Under the pieces are notes generated by a model. The model searched no databases and had not been told where the DNA came from. It worked only from the letters and a program-made list of their open reading frames with translations. DNA of 64,000 nt from contig NZ_OY771649.1 in NCBI RefSeq assembly GCF_963674925.1, positions 310,001 to 374,000 of the forward strand, given 5' to 3'. Below are positions 19,004-29,299 of this stretch, in pieces. This stretch comes from an uncultured Draconibacterium sp. GTDB lineage: Bacteria > Bacteroidota > Bacteroidia > Bacteroidales > Prolixibacteraceae. Each line of letters begins with the position of its first letter. Within the stretch, counting starts at the first letter, position 1. The position numbers and the translations under genes were made by a program.

Positions 19004-20416
19004 TTATTTAACCGGTAAAGTAACTGTAAATGTTGTTCCTTCGCCCACCTTACTTTTAAAATCTAGGTTACCCTGATGCTTCTCAATAATTTTTAAAACA
19101 AGTTCAAGACCGATACCTGTTCCTTCTCCTGCTTTTTTGGTCGTAAAGAAAGGTTCAAATATTTTCTCGTGTATTTCATCAGGAATTCCGCAACCTGTAT
19201 CTGCAATCGACACCTGAATACGTTCCCCCAGGTTTTTAATCGTAATGGTCAACTGCCCGATATTGTCCATTGCCTGTATAGCATTGGAAATCAGATTTGT
19301 CCAAACCTGTACCAGTTCGTCAGGGTAACAACTGACAAGTGGAATATCATCGTCATAATTCTGAACAACCTCAATTCCTTGTTTTATGCGGTTATGGTGA
19401 AGCGTGAGCACCATATCGATATTTTCTCTGAGGTTACTTAATTCCTTGTCCATCCCCTGATCTTTGTGAGTGAACTTTTTAAGTGCGTATACTACCTTCG
19501 ATGCTTTGTCAACAGCGAGTTTGATGTTCTCCGAGTTTTTTCGAACAGAATAGATATCGCGGATAGATTTTAAAATGAATCCCGGATTATCAACTTTCAG
19601 CAATGGTATGATCTGATCAACAACTTCGTATAAATTCAGGTAAATAACATGATCCGTCATGGTATAAGTATCATCAAAACCTGCATTGTCGAGCTTTTCT
19701 TTTACCAGTTTTTTGAAATATCGTTTTTCTTTTGAAACCAGGGCCGGCTTCGATCGGTCAATAAGCTGCATTATTTTAAGAAAAACAACCAACTCTTTTT
19801 CGGATAACCGGGTGAAGAGGATGAACAAGTTTTGCATTGATTCATCAAGAGAGCGGGATATATTATCTACCGAAGCGTTTATAGCACCAATTGGTGTATT
19901 TATTTCGTGGGCAACACCGGCTATCAGGTTTCCGAGGGCACGCATTTTTTCCGACTGTACCAATTGTGATTGTGTTTGTTTCAAATTGGAAATGGTCGCT
20001 TCCAGTTCCTCGGTTTGATGTTTAAGTTTTTCGTTTTGTTCTCTGATGGTTTTTTCGCGCTCAATACGCCGTGTAATATCATGTGCAACGCCTTCAATAG
20101 AAATGATCTCACCGGCTTCGTTATACAGCGGCGATTCAGTAATCTCAATCACTTTTATTGATCTGTCTTTGGTAAATAATTCCAGTTGAAACGTATTTTG
20201 TTTGACTCCGGTAGCACTTTTTTTCTGCGTTTTTTTTGATTTGTTATTTAGCTCACCGTCGGTCATATGTCTAACAAGACCTTGTTTTGCTTCCTCAACG
20301 TTGTAACCCAAAATCGTTTCAACAGACGGACTCATGTAAAGGTAATCACCATCAATATTATGTGAATAGAAGAAATATTCGTTTTCCAGGCTTTCAATAA
20401 GCTGCTTGTATTTCAT
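19004..20416 (-). CDS. PAS-domain sensor histidine kinase
   Basis: 470 residues, first gene of the three-gene signalling operon. The PAS domain (residues 1-120) is followed by a coiled coil (about 120-160), the H-box AGVAHEINTPIGAINASVD and an HATPase with NLISNAIQAM, DTGCGIP and GEGTGIGLELV. No membrane segment. The input signal is unknown. The H-box variant with Pro-Ile-Gly is typical of the HisKA-like group often paired with soluble receivers. Confidence 0.9.
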   Translation of the reverse strand: MKYKQLIESLENEYFFYSHNIDGDYLYMSPSVETILGYNVEEAKQGLVRHMTDGELNNKSKKTQKKSATGVKQNTFQLELFTKDRSIKVIEITESPLYNEAGEIISIEGVAHDITRRIEREKTIREQNEKLKHQTEELEATISNLKQTQSQLVQSEKMRALGNLIAGVAHEINTPIGAINASVDNISRSLDESMQNLFILFTRLSEKELVVFLKIMQLIDRSKPALVSKEKRYFKKLVKEKLDNAGFDDTYTMTDHVIYLNLYEVVDQIIPLLKVDNPGFILKSIRDIYSVRKNSENIKLAVDKASKVVYALKKFTHKDQGMDKELSNLRENIDMVLTLHHNRIKQGIEVVQNYDDDIPLVSCYPDELVQVWTNLISNAIQAMDNIGQLTITIKNLGERIQVSIADTGCGIPDEIHEKIFEPFFTTKKAGEGTGIGLELVLKIIEKHQGNLDFKSKVGEGTTFTVTLPVK

Positions 20417-20600
20417 AGTCCCTCTTGTTTAGTCTAGCATCTTTCAATTGTCGAATGTCCCCTCCCGACAGTTTTAAACAATACTTTCGATTTGTAACGA
20501 AGAATTGTTTAAGCGCAACAAAATAAAAACAATTGTAGGAAGATTGAATATAGATTAGCAATTTCAGATCAAATTTTGAAGAATTTAAAATCTGCTAAAC

Positions 20601-21947
20601 TTAGAAACCGGTTGATCGTTCAGTTGTGTTTTTTGATTTACTTCCGAGAAACAGGAAAAGTCCGTTTACAAAATAACTTAGAATAATAACACCGTTTCCT
20701 ATACTTTGATAATCAAAAAGGGTTAGCAGTTTGCCTGCCAGAGCAGTTATTCCACCAAAGACAATAGCCCAAATTACGTTTTTGTTGTTCACTTTAAAAC
20801 CCAGTAATCCACATAGTACAGGAACTACAAAGGCTCCTGAAAAAAAACTAAGGGCCAAAAGTAAAGCCTGAATTACCGAGGTGATATACAAGGCAATCAG
20901 CAAACTAAAAAAACCGATTACCACAACCAGCCAGCGGGTGAGAGGGAGGGCTTGTTTCTTTTCAAGGTTTCCGCTGAATAACTCGCTTAAGATCATACTT
21001 GAAGTAAGCAAAGTGGTATCGGCCGACGACATTACCGCCGACAGCAATGCAGCAATAAACAAACCATAAGCCCAGTTGGGAAGCAGGTGGCCGGCAAATG
21101 CCATAATTCCTTCGTTTTCTTTCCCTGAATACACACCTAAATAGGTTAGGGCAAACGAAACCGGGATTAATATTGATGCTACGATAATTATGCTTCTTCG
21201 TGCAGTTTTTTCGCTTCCGGCACAAAACAGGCGCGAGTAAATATCCGGGCCCACAATAAATGTTACCGAATAAGTCATTAACAAAACGATCAGATCGACA
21301 AACGAAAATTTTGAATTGAATAGCGCTGAAAATTTTAAAGGTTCAACCTGTGTGTGTGCCGGTGACTTAATGGCAAAAAACAACAAGGCCACCAATCCGC
21401 TGATAATTAAAACGGCTTGTAAGGTATCAGTTTTCAGAATACTTAACTGGCCACCCAACAAGGTATAGGCAATAAAAACCAGTCCGGATAAAATGGCCGC
21501 ATTCTGGTACGAAATAAAACCAAGTCCCTGAAGGATCTGGGCAGCTGCAATAATTTGTGCGGCCACAATTCCTAACCATGCCAAAGGAATTATAACGGTA
21601 GAAAATCGTTCTGCTTTTCTTCCAAAAAATTTCCCTAACAATTCGGGAAGTGTGTAATTTCCGTATCGACTAACATATTTTGAAATAGGTGCCAGAACAA
21701 ACAAACCTATTGCTGCGGAAAACAAGAACCATAAAGTTGCCCAACCTCTGCTTTGGCTTAATTCAATAGTTCCCATTACTGCTGAACCGCCAAGAATGGT
21801 TGCCAGTAAACTTCCTGATACAGGCAGTAATCCGGCTTTTTTCCCGGCAACATAATAATCTGATGGATTTTTGATTCGAAAGGCTGAATAAACGCCAATT
21901 CCAACAATAAAAACAAAATAAATAAGTATGGTTATTTCCGTTTGCAT
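20601..21947 (-). CDS. Sodium:solute symporter family transporter
   Basis: 448 residues with about 13 hydrophobic segments. Signatures are NPSDYYVAGKKAG near the N terminus and SAVMSSADTTLLTSS near residue 300, the conserved sodium-coordinating stretch of the SSS family (PutP/PanF/SGLT). The substrate cannot be assigned. Confidence 0.88.
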   Translation of the reverse strand: MQTEITILIYFVFIVGIGVYSAFRIKNPSDYYVAGKKAGLLPVSGSLLATILGGSAVMGTIELSQSRGWATLWFLFSAAIGLFVLAPISKYVSRYGNYTLPELLGKFFGRKAERFSTVIIPLAWLGIVAAQIIAAAQILQGLGFISYQNAAILSGLVFIAYTLLGGQLSILKTDTLQAVLIISGLVALLFFAIKSPAHTQVEPLKFSALFNSKFSFVDLIVLLMTYSVTFIVGPDIYSRLFCAGSEKTARRSIIIVASILIPVSFALTYLGVYSGKENEGIMAFAGHLLPNWAYGLFIAALLSAVMSSADTTLLTSSMILSELFSGNLEKKQALPLTRWLVVVIGFFSLLIALYITSVIQALLLALSFFSGAFVVPVLCGLLGFKVNNKNVIWAIVFGGITALAGKLLTLFDYQSIGNGVIILSYFVNGLFLFLGSKSKNTTERSTGF

Positions 21948-22085
21948 AATTAGTCGACAAATATCGGAATTAATGTTTCAATATTGTATTTTTGCTTGTC
22001 AATAAAATAAAATAGGAAAGTGTATTCATTTTATTGATCCCGAAAATAAGTTATAGCATTTAATGCTGCAAAAAACTGATCGGGG

Positions 22086-22117
22086 TTGAAGTGTTAATTA
22101 GGTTTCAATTAGTTTTG
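22086..22117 (+). promoter_or_regulatory. Putative Bacteroidota promoter
   Basis: TTG at 22086-22088 and TAGTTTTG at 22110-22117, 21 bases apart. This matches the -33/-7 pattern, with the ATG 17 bases further on. Confidence 0.5.
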
Positions 22118-22133
22118 ATTTATAACGCAATAA

Positions 22134-24095
22134 ATGGATTTGAATATCAGAAAATCACAACCCGGTGATTTTTATTTCCTTGAAAAGTTGGAAAACGAAT
22201 CTTTTCCACTGTTTCAACAGAGTTCCCGCAAAAGTATAAAACACAGCCTGGATAGTGCGTTTCAGGAAGTTTTAATTGGTGAAGCGAAAGAAGGCAAAAA
22301 GACAACTTCTGCAGGGGCGCTTACTTTGTTTAAATACAAACATGCACTGCGAATTTATTCGATTGCCGTTGTGGCAGAATACAGACATGCCGGTCTGGGA
22401 ACTTTTATGTTGAATTATGTGAAGAACATGGCAATTGAAAATCATTATCAGAAGATTTTGATTGAGGTTCAATCGAAGAACAATGAGCTGATCGAGTGGT
22501 ACAAAAAGAAGGGATTTAAGGAATCGCATACGATTGCTGATTATTACGCGAGTGGGGAAGATGCTGTTAAAATGGAATTGAGTTTGGAAACCGAAGAAGT
22601 TCGGAAAAAGACCACGAATATTATCGTTATCAACCAACCACACAAATGGACTTTTGCCGATGTGAATGCTAAAGTTATCTCGGTAAAAGAGTACATCAGT
22701 AACCCGGTTTACCAGAACAGTGCCGATATGCGTGTTTTTAATCTCTGCAGTTCGTACAAATATCAAAGCTATGGTTATTATGTGTCGTTGCTGGCGGCTG
22801 CTCGTGGCCACCGTGTAATTCCAAGTTCGGTTACACTGCGCGACTTTAAAATGCTGAATGTAATCCATTCCACCTCGTACGATATTGATGAGCTGATAAA
22901 CAAAGCACTGCAAAAAGTAAAAGACGACAGATTTCAGCTTAAAATCTATTTCGGACAGACAGCTACAAAAGGATTTAACGCAATTGCCAACCGGCTTTAC
23001 CTGCTGTTTGAAACACCGCTTTTCGAGATTGAATTTGTAAAACAGGAGAAATGGATCATTAAGGGAATAAAAGTTTTAACCTTAAATAAATTACCCGAAA
23101 GCGAAATTGAGATTATTTACGAGTTTGCACGTAAATATTTTAGCAAACGGCGTTTTAATAAAACCACGCTTATCAATTATAAATACGACATTGCCATTTT
23201 GGTTGATCATGAAGAGGAAACACCACCATCGTGCAAACGGGCGCTTCAAAAGTTTAAAGCGGCGGCCAACAGGAAAGGTTTGTATGCCGAGTTTATCACA
23301 AAAAACGACTTTGATAAAATAAACGAGTTCGATGCGCTTTTTATCCGCGAAACCACCAATGTAAACGACCATACCTATGAATTTTCGCGCATGGCGTATG
23401 CCGAAGGTTTGGTGGTTATCGACGATCCCTGGTCGATATTACGTTGCTCCAATAAAATATTTCAGAACGAAATTTTCAGAAAACACAAAATACTCACGCC
23501 GCAAACAGTTGTTTTTACTAAGAACATATTTGAAAAGAAAGATCTTGATGCTATGAATTTCCCGCTGGTGTTAAAGCAACCCGACAGTGCATTTTCGCTG
23601 GGAATAACAAAAGTGGAAAATAAAGAAGAAGCTTTTGATGCCATCAATCAGCTGTTTAAAAAATCGGATATGATTGTTTGCCAGGAGTTTCTCTATTCCG
23701 AATTTGACTGGAGAATCGGGGTGCTCGATAACCGGCCACTTTTTGCATGCAAATATTACATGTCGAAAGGACACTGGCAAATTTACAACTGGGCCGGTGA
23801 GGCCGAGGAGTATTCCGGCGATTCGGAAACAGTGAATATTGAAGATGTGCCGGAAGAAGTGGTTAAAACAGCCTTAAAAGCGTCGGCTTTAATTGGCGAC
23901 GGATTGTATGGTGTTGACCTGAAACTGGTAAACGATAAAGTTTATGTAGTTGAGGTGAATGATAATCCAAACATCGATGTCGATATTGAGGATTACATTC
24001 TAAAAGATAAATTGTACGATCAGGTCATCGAATCGATTTATAACCGGATTGAAATTTCGAAAAACATTCAGAAAATCAATTTTAGAAATAAATAA
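22134..24095 (+). CDS. GNAT acetyltransferase fused to RimK-like ATP-grasp ligase
   Basis: 653 residues in three parts. Residues 1-150 are a GNAT acetyltransferase (acetyl-CoA loop region HAGLGTFMLNYVKNMAIEN). Residues about 165-335 match the RLAN domain that precedes some RimK-like ligases. Residues about 370-645 are an ATP-grasp ligase (FPLVLKQPDSAFSLG; VVEVNDNPNIDVDIED Mg/ATP site). ATP-grasp enzymes join a carboxylate to an amine, for example glutamate or short peptides. The fusion suggests coupled acetylation and ligation of an amino-acid-derived product; the substrate is unknown. Confidence 0.85.
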   Translation: MDLNIRKSQPGDFYFLEKLENESFPLFQQSSRKSIKHSLDSAFQEVLIGEAKEGKKTTSAGALTLFKYKHALRIYSIAVVAEYRHAGLGTFMLNYVKNMAIENHYQKILIEVQSKNNELIEWYKKKGFKESHTIADYYASGEDAVKMELSLETEEVRKKTTNIIVINQPHKWTFADVNAKVISVKEYISNPVYQNSADMRVFNLCSSYKYQSYGYYVSLLAAARGHRVIPSSVTLRDFKMLNVIHSTSYDIDELINKALQKVKDDRFQLKIYFGQTATKGFNAIANRLYLLFETPLFEIEFVKQEKWIIKGIKVLTLNKLPESEIEIIYEFARKYFSKRRFNKTTLINYKYDIAILVDHEEETPPSCKRALQKFKAAANRKGLYAEFITKNDFDKINEFDALFIRETTNVNDHTYEFSRMAYAEGLVVIDDPWSILRCSNKIFQNEIFRKHKILTPQTVVFTKNIFEKKDLDAMNFPLVLKQPDSAFSLGITKVENKEEAFDAINQLFKKSDMIVCQEFLYSEFDWRIGVLDNRPLFACKYYMSKGHWQIYNWAGEAEEYSGDSETVNIEDVPEEVVKTALKASALIGDGLYGVDLKLVNDKVYVVEVNDNPNIDVDIEDYILKDKLYDQVIESIYNRIEISKNIQKINFRNK

Positions 24096-24103
24096 AAATT
24101 CAG

Positions 24104-24200
24104 TGATAAAACCACAAAACCATAAAGAACACAAGATATACGTTAGAGCTAAATTCTTCAACTTTGTGTCTTTGTGTTCTAAGTGGTAAAGGTTTTATCG
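24104..24200. repeat. Imperfect inverted repeat between genes
   Basis: The left arm 24105-24135 (GATAAAACCACAAAACC...AAGAACACAAG) is mirrored by the right arm 24161-24199, which ends TTTGTGTTCT...GGTTTTATC. The pairing is imperfect. Such AACACAAAG/CTTTGTGTT arms occur as dispersed intergenic elements in this group; alternatively it is a large terminator hairpin. Confidence 0.45.
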
Positions 24201-24335
24201 AAACCAACAATGGTATCTGACTGCCAGACAGGCAATAACCTGAAAATGAACTTTCATTTTGAAAGTTGGTTGTTTAAATGTAATTTCAAAACTTCCTGAA
24301 AAAAATATTAAGAATTTCACCTAATTACCAAAAGC

Positions 24336-26444
24336 ATGAAGAAGTTAATTTATTTGAGTTTTATTTGGGGACTATTTTTAGTGGCATGTACTTCGAAAGA
24401 GAAGCCAGAGCCACCTGTTGCAAAAAAGATAATGAAAGAACTTACGATACATGGCCATACGCGCGTTGATAATTATTACTGGATGAACGAGCGCGAAAAC
24501 CCTGAAGTGATCGCACATCTCGAAGCTGAGAATGCCTACAAAGATGCTGTGATGAAACATACCGAACCGCTTCAGGAAAAATTATTTGAGGAAATCAAGT
24601 CGAAAATTAAGCCGGAAAATAAGTCGGTACCCTACAAAAAGAATGGTTACTACTATTACTACAAACAATTACCCGGTAAAGAATACGATGTAAACTGCCG
24701 AAAAAAGGGAAGTCTCGATGCTGAGGAAGAAGTATTGCTCGATGAAAACGTGCTCGCAGAAGGACAGGATTTTTTTATGCTTGGTGGCCTGTCGGTAAGC
24801 CCGGATAACAAACTTATTGCATACGGTGTTGATACCGTTAGCCGCAGAAAATACACCATTCATTTTAAAAATCTGGAAACAGGCGAAACCCTGGAAGATG
24901 CCATCCCATTAACCACCGGAAGTGCAGTTTGGGCCAACGACAATAAAACGGTTTATTATACTTTGAAAGACGATGTTACGCTGCGTTCGGAGAAGATAAT
25001 GAAGCACGTAGTGGGAACACCGGTTGAAGACGATGTAGAAGTGTTTTATGAAGACGATGAAACATTCTCGGTGTTTGTTTTTAAAACCAAGTCGCAAGAT
25101 TATCTGATCATAGGAAGTGAAAGTACACTGACTTCTGAATATCGGTTTCTGGATGCCAACAATCCGGAGGGTGAATTTAAGATCATTCAGCCTCGTGTAA
25201 GAGGATTGGAATATTCGGTAGATCATTTTGGTAACGACTTTTATATTCGCACTAACCTCGATGCATTAAACTTCCGTTTAATGAAAACTCCGGTAACAGC
25301 TACTGAAAAAGAAAACTGGACGGAAGTGATTCCACATCGCAGCGATGTTTTCTTCGATAATTTTGAAATTTTAAAAGATTACCTGGTTGTTACCGAACGT
25401 ATAGAGGGAATAAACCAGCTTCGTGTAATTCCGTGGAAAGGCGAGGAGTATTATATCGATTTTGATGAAGAAGTGTACACGGTTAGTCCGAATGTAAACC
25501 TCGATTTTGATACCGATGTTTTTCGTTTTAGTTATACCTCGTTAACTACGCCTAATTCAATCTTCGATTATAACCTGAAAACGAAGGAACGCACCTTACT
25601 GAAACAGGATGAAGTGTTGGGAGGTTTTAACAAGGATAATTACGAAACTAAACGTATTTATGCAACTGCCGGCGACGGAACAAAAATTCCTATTTCGATC
25701 GTTTACAAAAAAGGAATGGAAAAGAATGGCGATAATCCTACTTTATTGTACGGTTATGGATCATACGGAATTACCTACAATCCCAGCTTTTCGTTAGCTC
25801 GTTTGCCTTTGCTCGATCGGGGATTTGTGTATGCAATTGCCCATATTCGCGGAAGCCAGATCAATGGTCGCCAGTGGTACGAAGACGGTAAATTGCTGAA
25901 AAAGATGAACACATTTACCGATTTTAACGACTGTGCGCAATTCCTTATCGACGACGGATACACCAACTCCGAAAAATTATTTGCCATGGGCGGAAGTGCC
26001 GGCGGACTTTTAATGGGCGCCTGCATCAATCTTCGCCCTGATTTGTACAAAGGTGTAATTGCCGCAGTTCCTTTTGTTGATGTGGTTACCACCATGCTCG
26101 ACGAAACTATTCCGCTTACCACAAGCGAATTCGACGAATGGGGAAATCCAAAAATCGAAAAGTATTATTACTATATGCTTTCGTATTCGCCATATGATAA
26201 TGTGGAAGCAAAAGATTATCCGGCGATGTTAGTAACAACCGGGTTGCACGATTCGCAGGTACAGTATTGGGAGCCCGCCAAGTGGGTGGCCAAATTGCGC
26301 GAATTAAAAACAGATGATAATCCGCTGTTATTCCACATTAATATGGAATACGGACATGGAGGAGCATCCGGCCGTTTCGAATGGATAAAAGAAACGGCAC
26401 TCGAATATGCATTTATTTTCGACCAGATAGGTATTCAAGAATAA
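24336..26444 (+). CDS. Lipoprotein prolyl oligopeptidase, S9A (oligopeptidase B-like)
   Basis: 702 residues. Lipoprotein signal (YLSFIWGLFLVACTSKE, Cys about residue 18). A beta-propeller (about 80-420) is followed by an alpha/beta hydrolase domain: YGYGSYG, nucleophile FAMGGSAGGLLMGA, acid LHDSQVQY and His YGHGGASG. The order matches protease II (PtrB). It cleaves short peptides after basic or proline residues; the lipobox places it in the envelope. Confidence 0.9.
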   Translation: MKKLIYLSFIWGLFLVACTSKEKPEPPVAKKIMKELTIHGHTRVDNYYWMNERENPEVIAHLEAENAYKDAVMKHTEPLQEKLFEEIKSKIKPENKSVPYKKNGYYYYYKQLPGKEYDVNCRKKGSLDAEEEVLLDENVLAEGQDFFMLGGLSVSPDNKLIAYGVDTVSRRKYTIHFKNLETGETLEDAIPLTTGSAVWANDNKTVYYTLKDDVTLRSEKIMKHVVGTPVEDDVEVFYEDDETFSVFVFKTKSQDYLIIGSESTLTSEYRFLDANNPEGEFKIIQPRVRGLEYSVDHFGNDFYIRTNLDALNFRLMKTPVTATEKENWTEVIPHRSDVFFDNFEILKDYLVVTERIEGINQLRVIPWKGEEYYIDFDEEVYTVSPNVNLDFDTDVFRFSYTSLTTPNSIFDYNLKTKERTLLKQDEVLGGFNKDNYETKRIYATAGDGTKIPISIVYKKGMEKNGDNPTLLYGYGSYGITYNPSFSLARLPLLDRGFVYAIAHIRGSQINGRQWYEDGKLLKKMNTFTDFNDCAQFLIDDGYTNSEKLFAMGGSAGGLLMGACINLRPDLYKGVIAAVPFVDVVTTMLDETIPLTTSEFDEWGNPKIEKYYYYMLSYSPYDNVEAKDYPAMLVTTGLHDSQVQYWEPAKWVAKLRELKTDDNPLLFHINMEYGHGGASGRFEWIKETALEYAFIFDQIGIQE

Positions 26445-26451
26445 TAGATTT

Positions 26452-26479
26452 AAAGGCTGCTTTTTAAGTAGCCTTTTTT
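26452..26479 (+). terminator. Terminator after the prolyl oligopeptidase; gap 26445-26756
   Basis: Stem AAAGGCTGC/GTAGCCTTT (one G-T pair) with a T run. The remaining 280 bases of the gap to 26757 hold no ORF with coding character and no recognised element; they probably contain the promoter of the following cluster. Confidence 0.7.
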
Positions 26480-26756
26480 GTTGTTCGAGTGGTACAATAA
26501 AAATTTCTCTGAATTTATACGAAGCGATTGGCAAGCTCCAAATTATGGTTATATTTGTGTGTCGTGTTCGTTCACGGTAATTTAAACCAACATAAAATCT
26601 GATAGTTACAGCAAATGGATATCCTTGTCAATTTATATTTGTTTTTCGGGATAGAAACAGCTCAATCTCTTAGTAGATAGTGATTTGCAGGCAGGCTTGT
26701 CTTGGTCTGAAACGCTGATTTTATAGAGAAATAAAACATATTGAATACTACTACTT

Positions 26757-27596
26757 ATGACTAACAGAAGAAAATTTCTAAAAGCGGCCGGAATTGGAAT
26801 TGCGGCATCAGCAATCCCTGTTTTCTCGCAGGCGGCTGTACAACAGGCAAACAAAGAAAACACTAAACCCGGTTTTGGCTTTGGTATTGCATCCTATTCA
26901 TTGCGCGAGTTCGATACCGAAACTGCACTCGATATGGTAAAACGTTGTGGAGTAGATCGTGTAACCTTTAAAAGTATGCACTTACCACTCGACTCGGATA
27001 AAGCAGCTATTGATAAAACGCTGGCTTTATGCAACGAAAAAGGAGTATTGCTTTATGGTGGCGGTGTGGTTTATATGCGATCGAAAGATGATGTTGACCA
27101 GGCGTTTGATTACGCAAAAATGGCAAAAATGGACATGATCATTGGAGTGCCAAACCACGAGTTACTGGAGTATGTTGAAGGAAAAGTAAAAGAATACAAT
27201 ATTAAGCTTGCTATCCATAATCATGGTCCCGGCGACAAGCTTTATCCAAGTGCAGAAAGTGCTTATGTTCTGATAAAGGACATGGATAAACGTATGGGTT
27301 TGTGCATCGATATCGGTCACACAAAACGTATTGGCCGTGATCCGGAGCAAGATGTAAAAGACTTTTTCGATCGGGTTTTCGATATTCACATTAAGGATGT
27401 AACCAAAGCAGAGCACGACGGAACAACTTGTACTATCGGTCATGGGGTAATCGATTTTCAGTCTTTTCTTAAAGCAGTAATCAAATTAGATTATAAAGGA
27501 ACTTTGGCACTGGAATATGAACCCGAAGGAAAAGATCCGCTACCTGCTATGATGGAAAGTTTTGGATACATCAGAGGAATTTTAGCAACATTATAA
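26757..27596 (+). CDS. Tat-exported sugar phosphate isomerase/epimerase (TIM barrel)
   Basis: 279 residues. Twin-arginine signal MTNRRKFLKAAGIGIAASAI. The remaining xylose isomerase-like TIM barrel (AP endonuclease family 2 fold) has metal-binding candidates in LAIHNHGPGDK, MGLCIDIGHTKRIG, FDIHIKDVTKAEHDG and LALEYEPEG. It is 17 bases upstream of a Gfo/Idh/MocA oxidoreductase with the same type of signal, so the two probably act on the same periplasmic sugar. Confidence 0.87.
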   Translation: MTNRRKFLKAAGIGIAASAIPVFSQAAVQQANKENTKPGFGFGIASYSLREFDTETALDMVKRCGVDRVTFKSMHLPLDSDKAAIDKTLALCNEKGVLLYGGGVVYMRSKDDVDQAFDYAKMAKMDMIIGVPNHELLEYVEGKVKEYNIKLAIHNHGPGDKLYPSAESAYVLIKDMDKRMGLCIDIGHTKRIGRDPEQDVKDFFDRVFDIHIKDVTKAEHDGTTCTIGHGVIDFQSFLKAVIKLDYKGTLALEYEPEGKDPLPAMMESFGYIRGILATL

Positions 27597-27613
27597 ACCA
27601 ATAAAACAAAAAT

Positions 27614-28957
27614 ATGACCAACAGAAGAGATTTTTTAAAAAAGGTGTCGGCTGGTGCTGCCGGTGTTGCAGTTGGAGGAACTGCGATGGGTATGTCGGCA
27701 AAAAGTTACAGTAAAATTTTAGGTGCCAACGATAAACTAAATGTTGCCATTATGGGGTTGGGGCGCCGTTTGGGAGCTTATTACGAACCAATTGCTCAAA
27801 AAGAAAGCAATGTTGAGTTAAAATATTTGTGCGATGTAATGGAGCATCAGCGCAAACGTGCTGCCGAAAATTTTTCAAAACACATTGATTACAAACCAAA
27901 ACTGGAGAACGATTTCAGAAAAATTCTTGACGATAAGGATGTGGATTGTATTATTAATGCCACTCCTGACCACTGGCATACTCCGGGTTCGGTAATGGCT
28001 ATGCAGGCCGGAAAACATGTTTATGTGGAGAAACCCTGCAGCCACAACATGGCCGAAAATGAGATGATCGTTAAAGCAGCCGAGAAATACAATAAGGTTG
28101 TACAAATGGGTAACCAGCAACGTTCGTCGGAGCATACGATCGAGATTATAAAAGAAATTCATAACGGAATTATTGGTGTGCCTTATCGGGCAGTGGCCTT
28201 TTATATTAACAATAGAGGAGAGGTACCTGTACAGAAAAAAGCTGCTGTACCCACCGGTCTGGATTGGGAAATCTGGCAGGGACCTGCAATTCACCGCGAT
28301 TACACCGAAGAAACATGGGATTATAACTGGCACTGGTATGGCTGGAATTACGGAACAGCAGAAACCGGAAATAATGCAACTCATGAGCTGGATGTAGCAC
28401 GTTGGGCACTACAGGTAGGTTTACCAAACAATGTGCATGTTGAAGCCGGCAAACGTCACTTTTTTGATGACGGCTGGGAAATGTACGATACCATGGATGC
28501 AACTTTCCTTTTCGAAGGTGACAAAGTGATAAAATGGGATGGCCGAAGCCGCTCTGGTCAGGATACTTATGGTTTGGGAGGCCGGGGAACAATAATTTTC
28601 GGTAGCGAAGGAACTGTTTTTGTCGACCGTGGTAAATATATTTTGTACGATCGTAACGGAAAAATTATTAAAGACAGCGTAACTAATTCGCAGGAAGCAG
28701 GTACCGCACTTGGTGGTGGTGGCGACACGTCAACCGCGCACGTTCAAAACTGGTTTAACGGAATCCGGGGTGTTGGAAAACTGAATTCACACATTATGGA
28801 AGGTGCAATCAGCCAAACGATGGTGCATTACTCAAATGTTGCCTATCGTGTTGGACACGGATTTGACATTTGTGATAAAACCGGAATTATGTACGACCGC
28901 GATGCCATGAAATTATGGGGCCGTGAGTATGATAAAAACTGGGAGCCAAAACTTTAA
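27614..28957 (+). CDS. Tat-exported Gfo/Idh/MocA family oxidoreductase
   Basis: 447 residues. Twin-arginine signal (TNRRDFLKKVSAGAAGVAVGG), then a Rossmann NAD(P)-binding domain starting LNVAIMGLGRR, with INATPDHWH and the conserved YVEKPC, the EKP motif carrying the catalytic Lys. The C-terminal domain contains HWYGWNYGTAETGNNATHELD. Such Tat-exported relatives carry tightly bound cofactor and act on sugars or glycans in the periplasm; the substrate is unknown. Confidence 0.9.
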   Translation: MTNRRDFLKKVSAGAAGVAVGGTAMGMSAKSYSKILGANDKLNVAIMGLGRRLGAYYEPIAQKESNVELKYLCDVMEHQRKRAAENFSKHIDYKPKLENDFRKILDDKDVDCIINATPDHWHTPGSVMAMQAGKHVYVEKPCSHNMAENEMIVKAAEKYNKVVQMGNQQRSSEHTIEIIKEIHNGIIGVPYRAVAFYINNRGEVPVQKKAAVPTGLDWEIWQGPAIHRDYTEETWDYNWHWYGWNYGTAETGNNATHELDVARWALQVGLPNNVHVEAGKRHFFDDGWEMYDTMDATFLFEGDKVIKWDGRSRSGQDTYGLGGRGTIIFGSEGTVFVDRGKYILYDRNGKIIKDSVTNSQEAGTALGGGGDTSTAHVQNWFNGIRGVGKLNSHIMEGAISQTMVHYSNVAYRVGHGFDICDKTGIMYDRDAMKLWGREYDKNWEPKL

Positions 28958-28974
28958 AAACAGAGCATAATTGA

Positions 28975-29001
28975 AAAGGCGGGGATTTCCCTGCCTTTTT
29001 T
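28975..29001 (+). terminator. Terminator after the oxidoreductase; gap 28958-29299
   Basis: Stem AAAGGCGGGG/CCCTGCCTTT with ATTT loop and T run. Past it, 29002-29299 shows no ORF with coding character, no repeat and no recognised RNA; it presumably holds the promoter of the apbE-like gene. Confidence 0.75.
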
Positions 29002-29299
29002 CGTTTCCGTTCTATTAACCTGATTAATTCACCAAAATGAATAATTCGCCCACAGGGCTGACGAAATAATTGTTTTCAATTATAACCTAGACATTGAAGA
29101 TCATTAGGCCGCTTAAACAAAAACTTGTATCATCCAGATTTTCAATCGTCAACACTTCGTATGAGAAATTTCATGATTTTTTCAGGTTGTAAAGAAGGAG
29201 TATAAATTAACTAGGGTTTGGTTTTTGTAGGCGTGAAGGCCTTTAAATATCGCTTACTTTTTTAATTTAGTGCTTTACAGGAACAATAAAACTAAGAGA

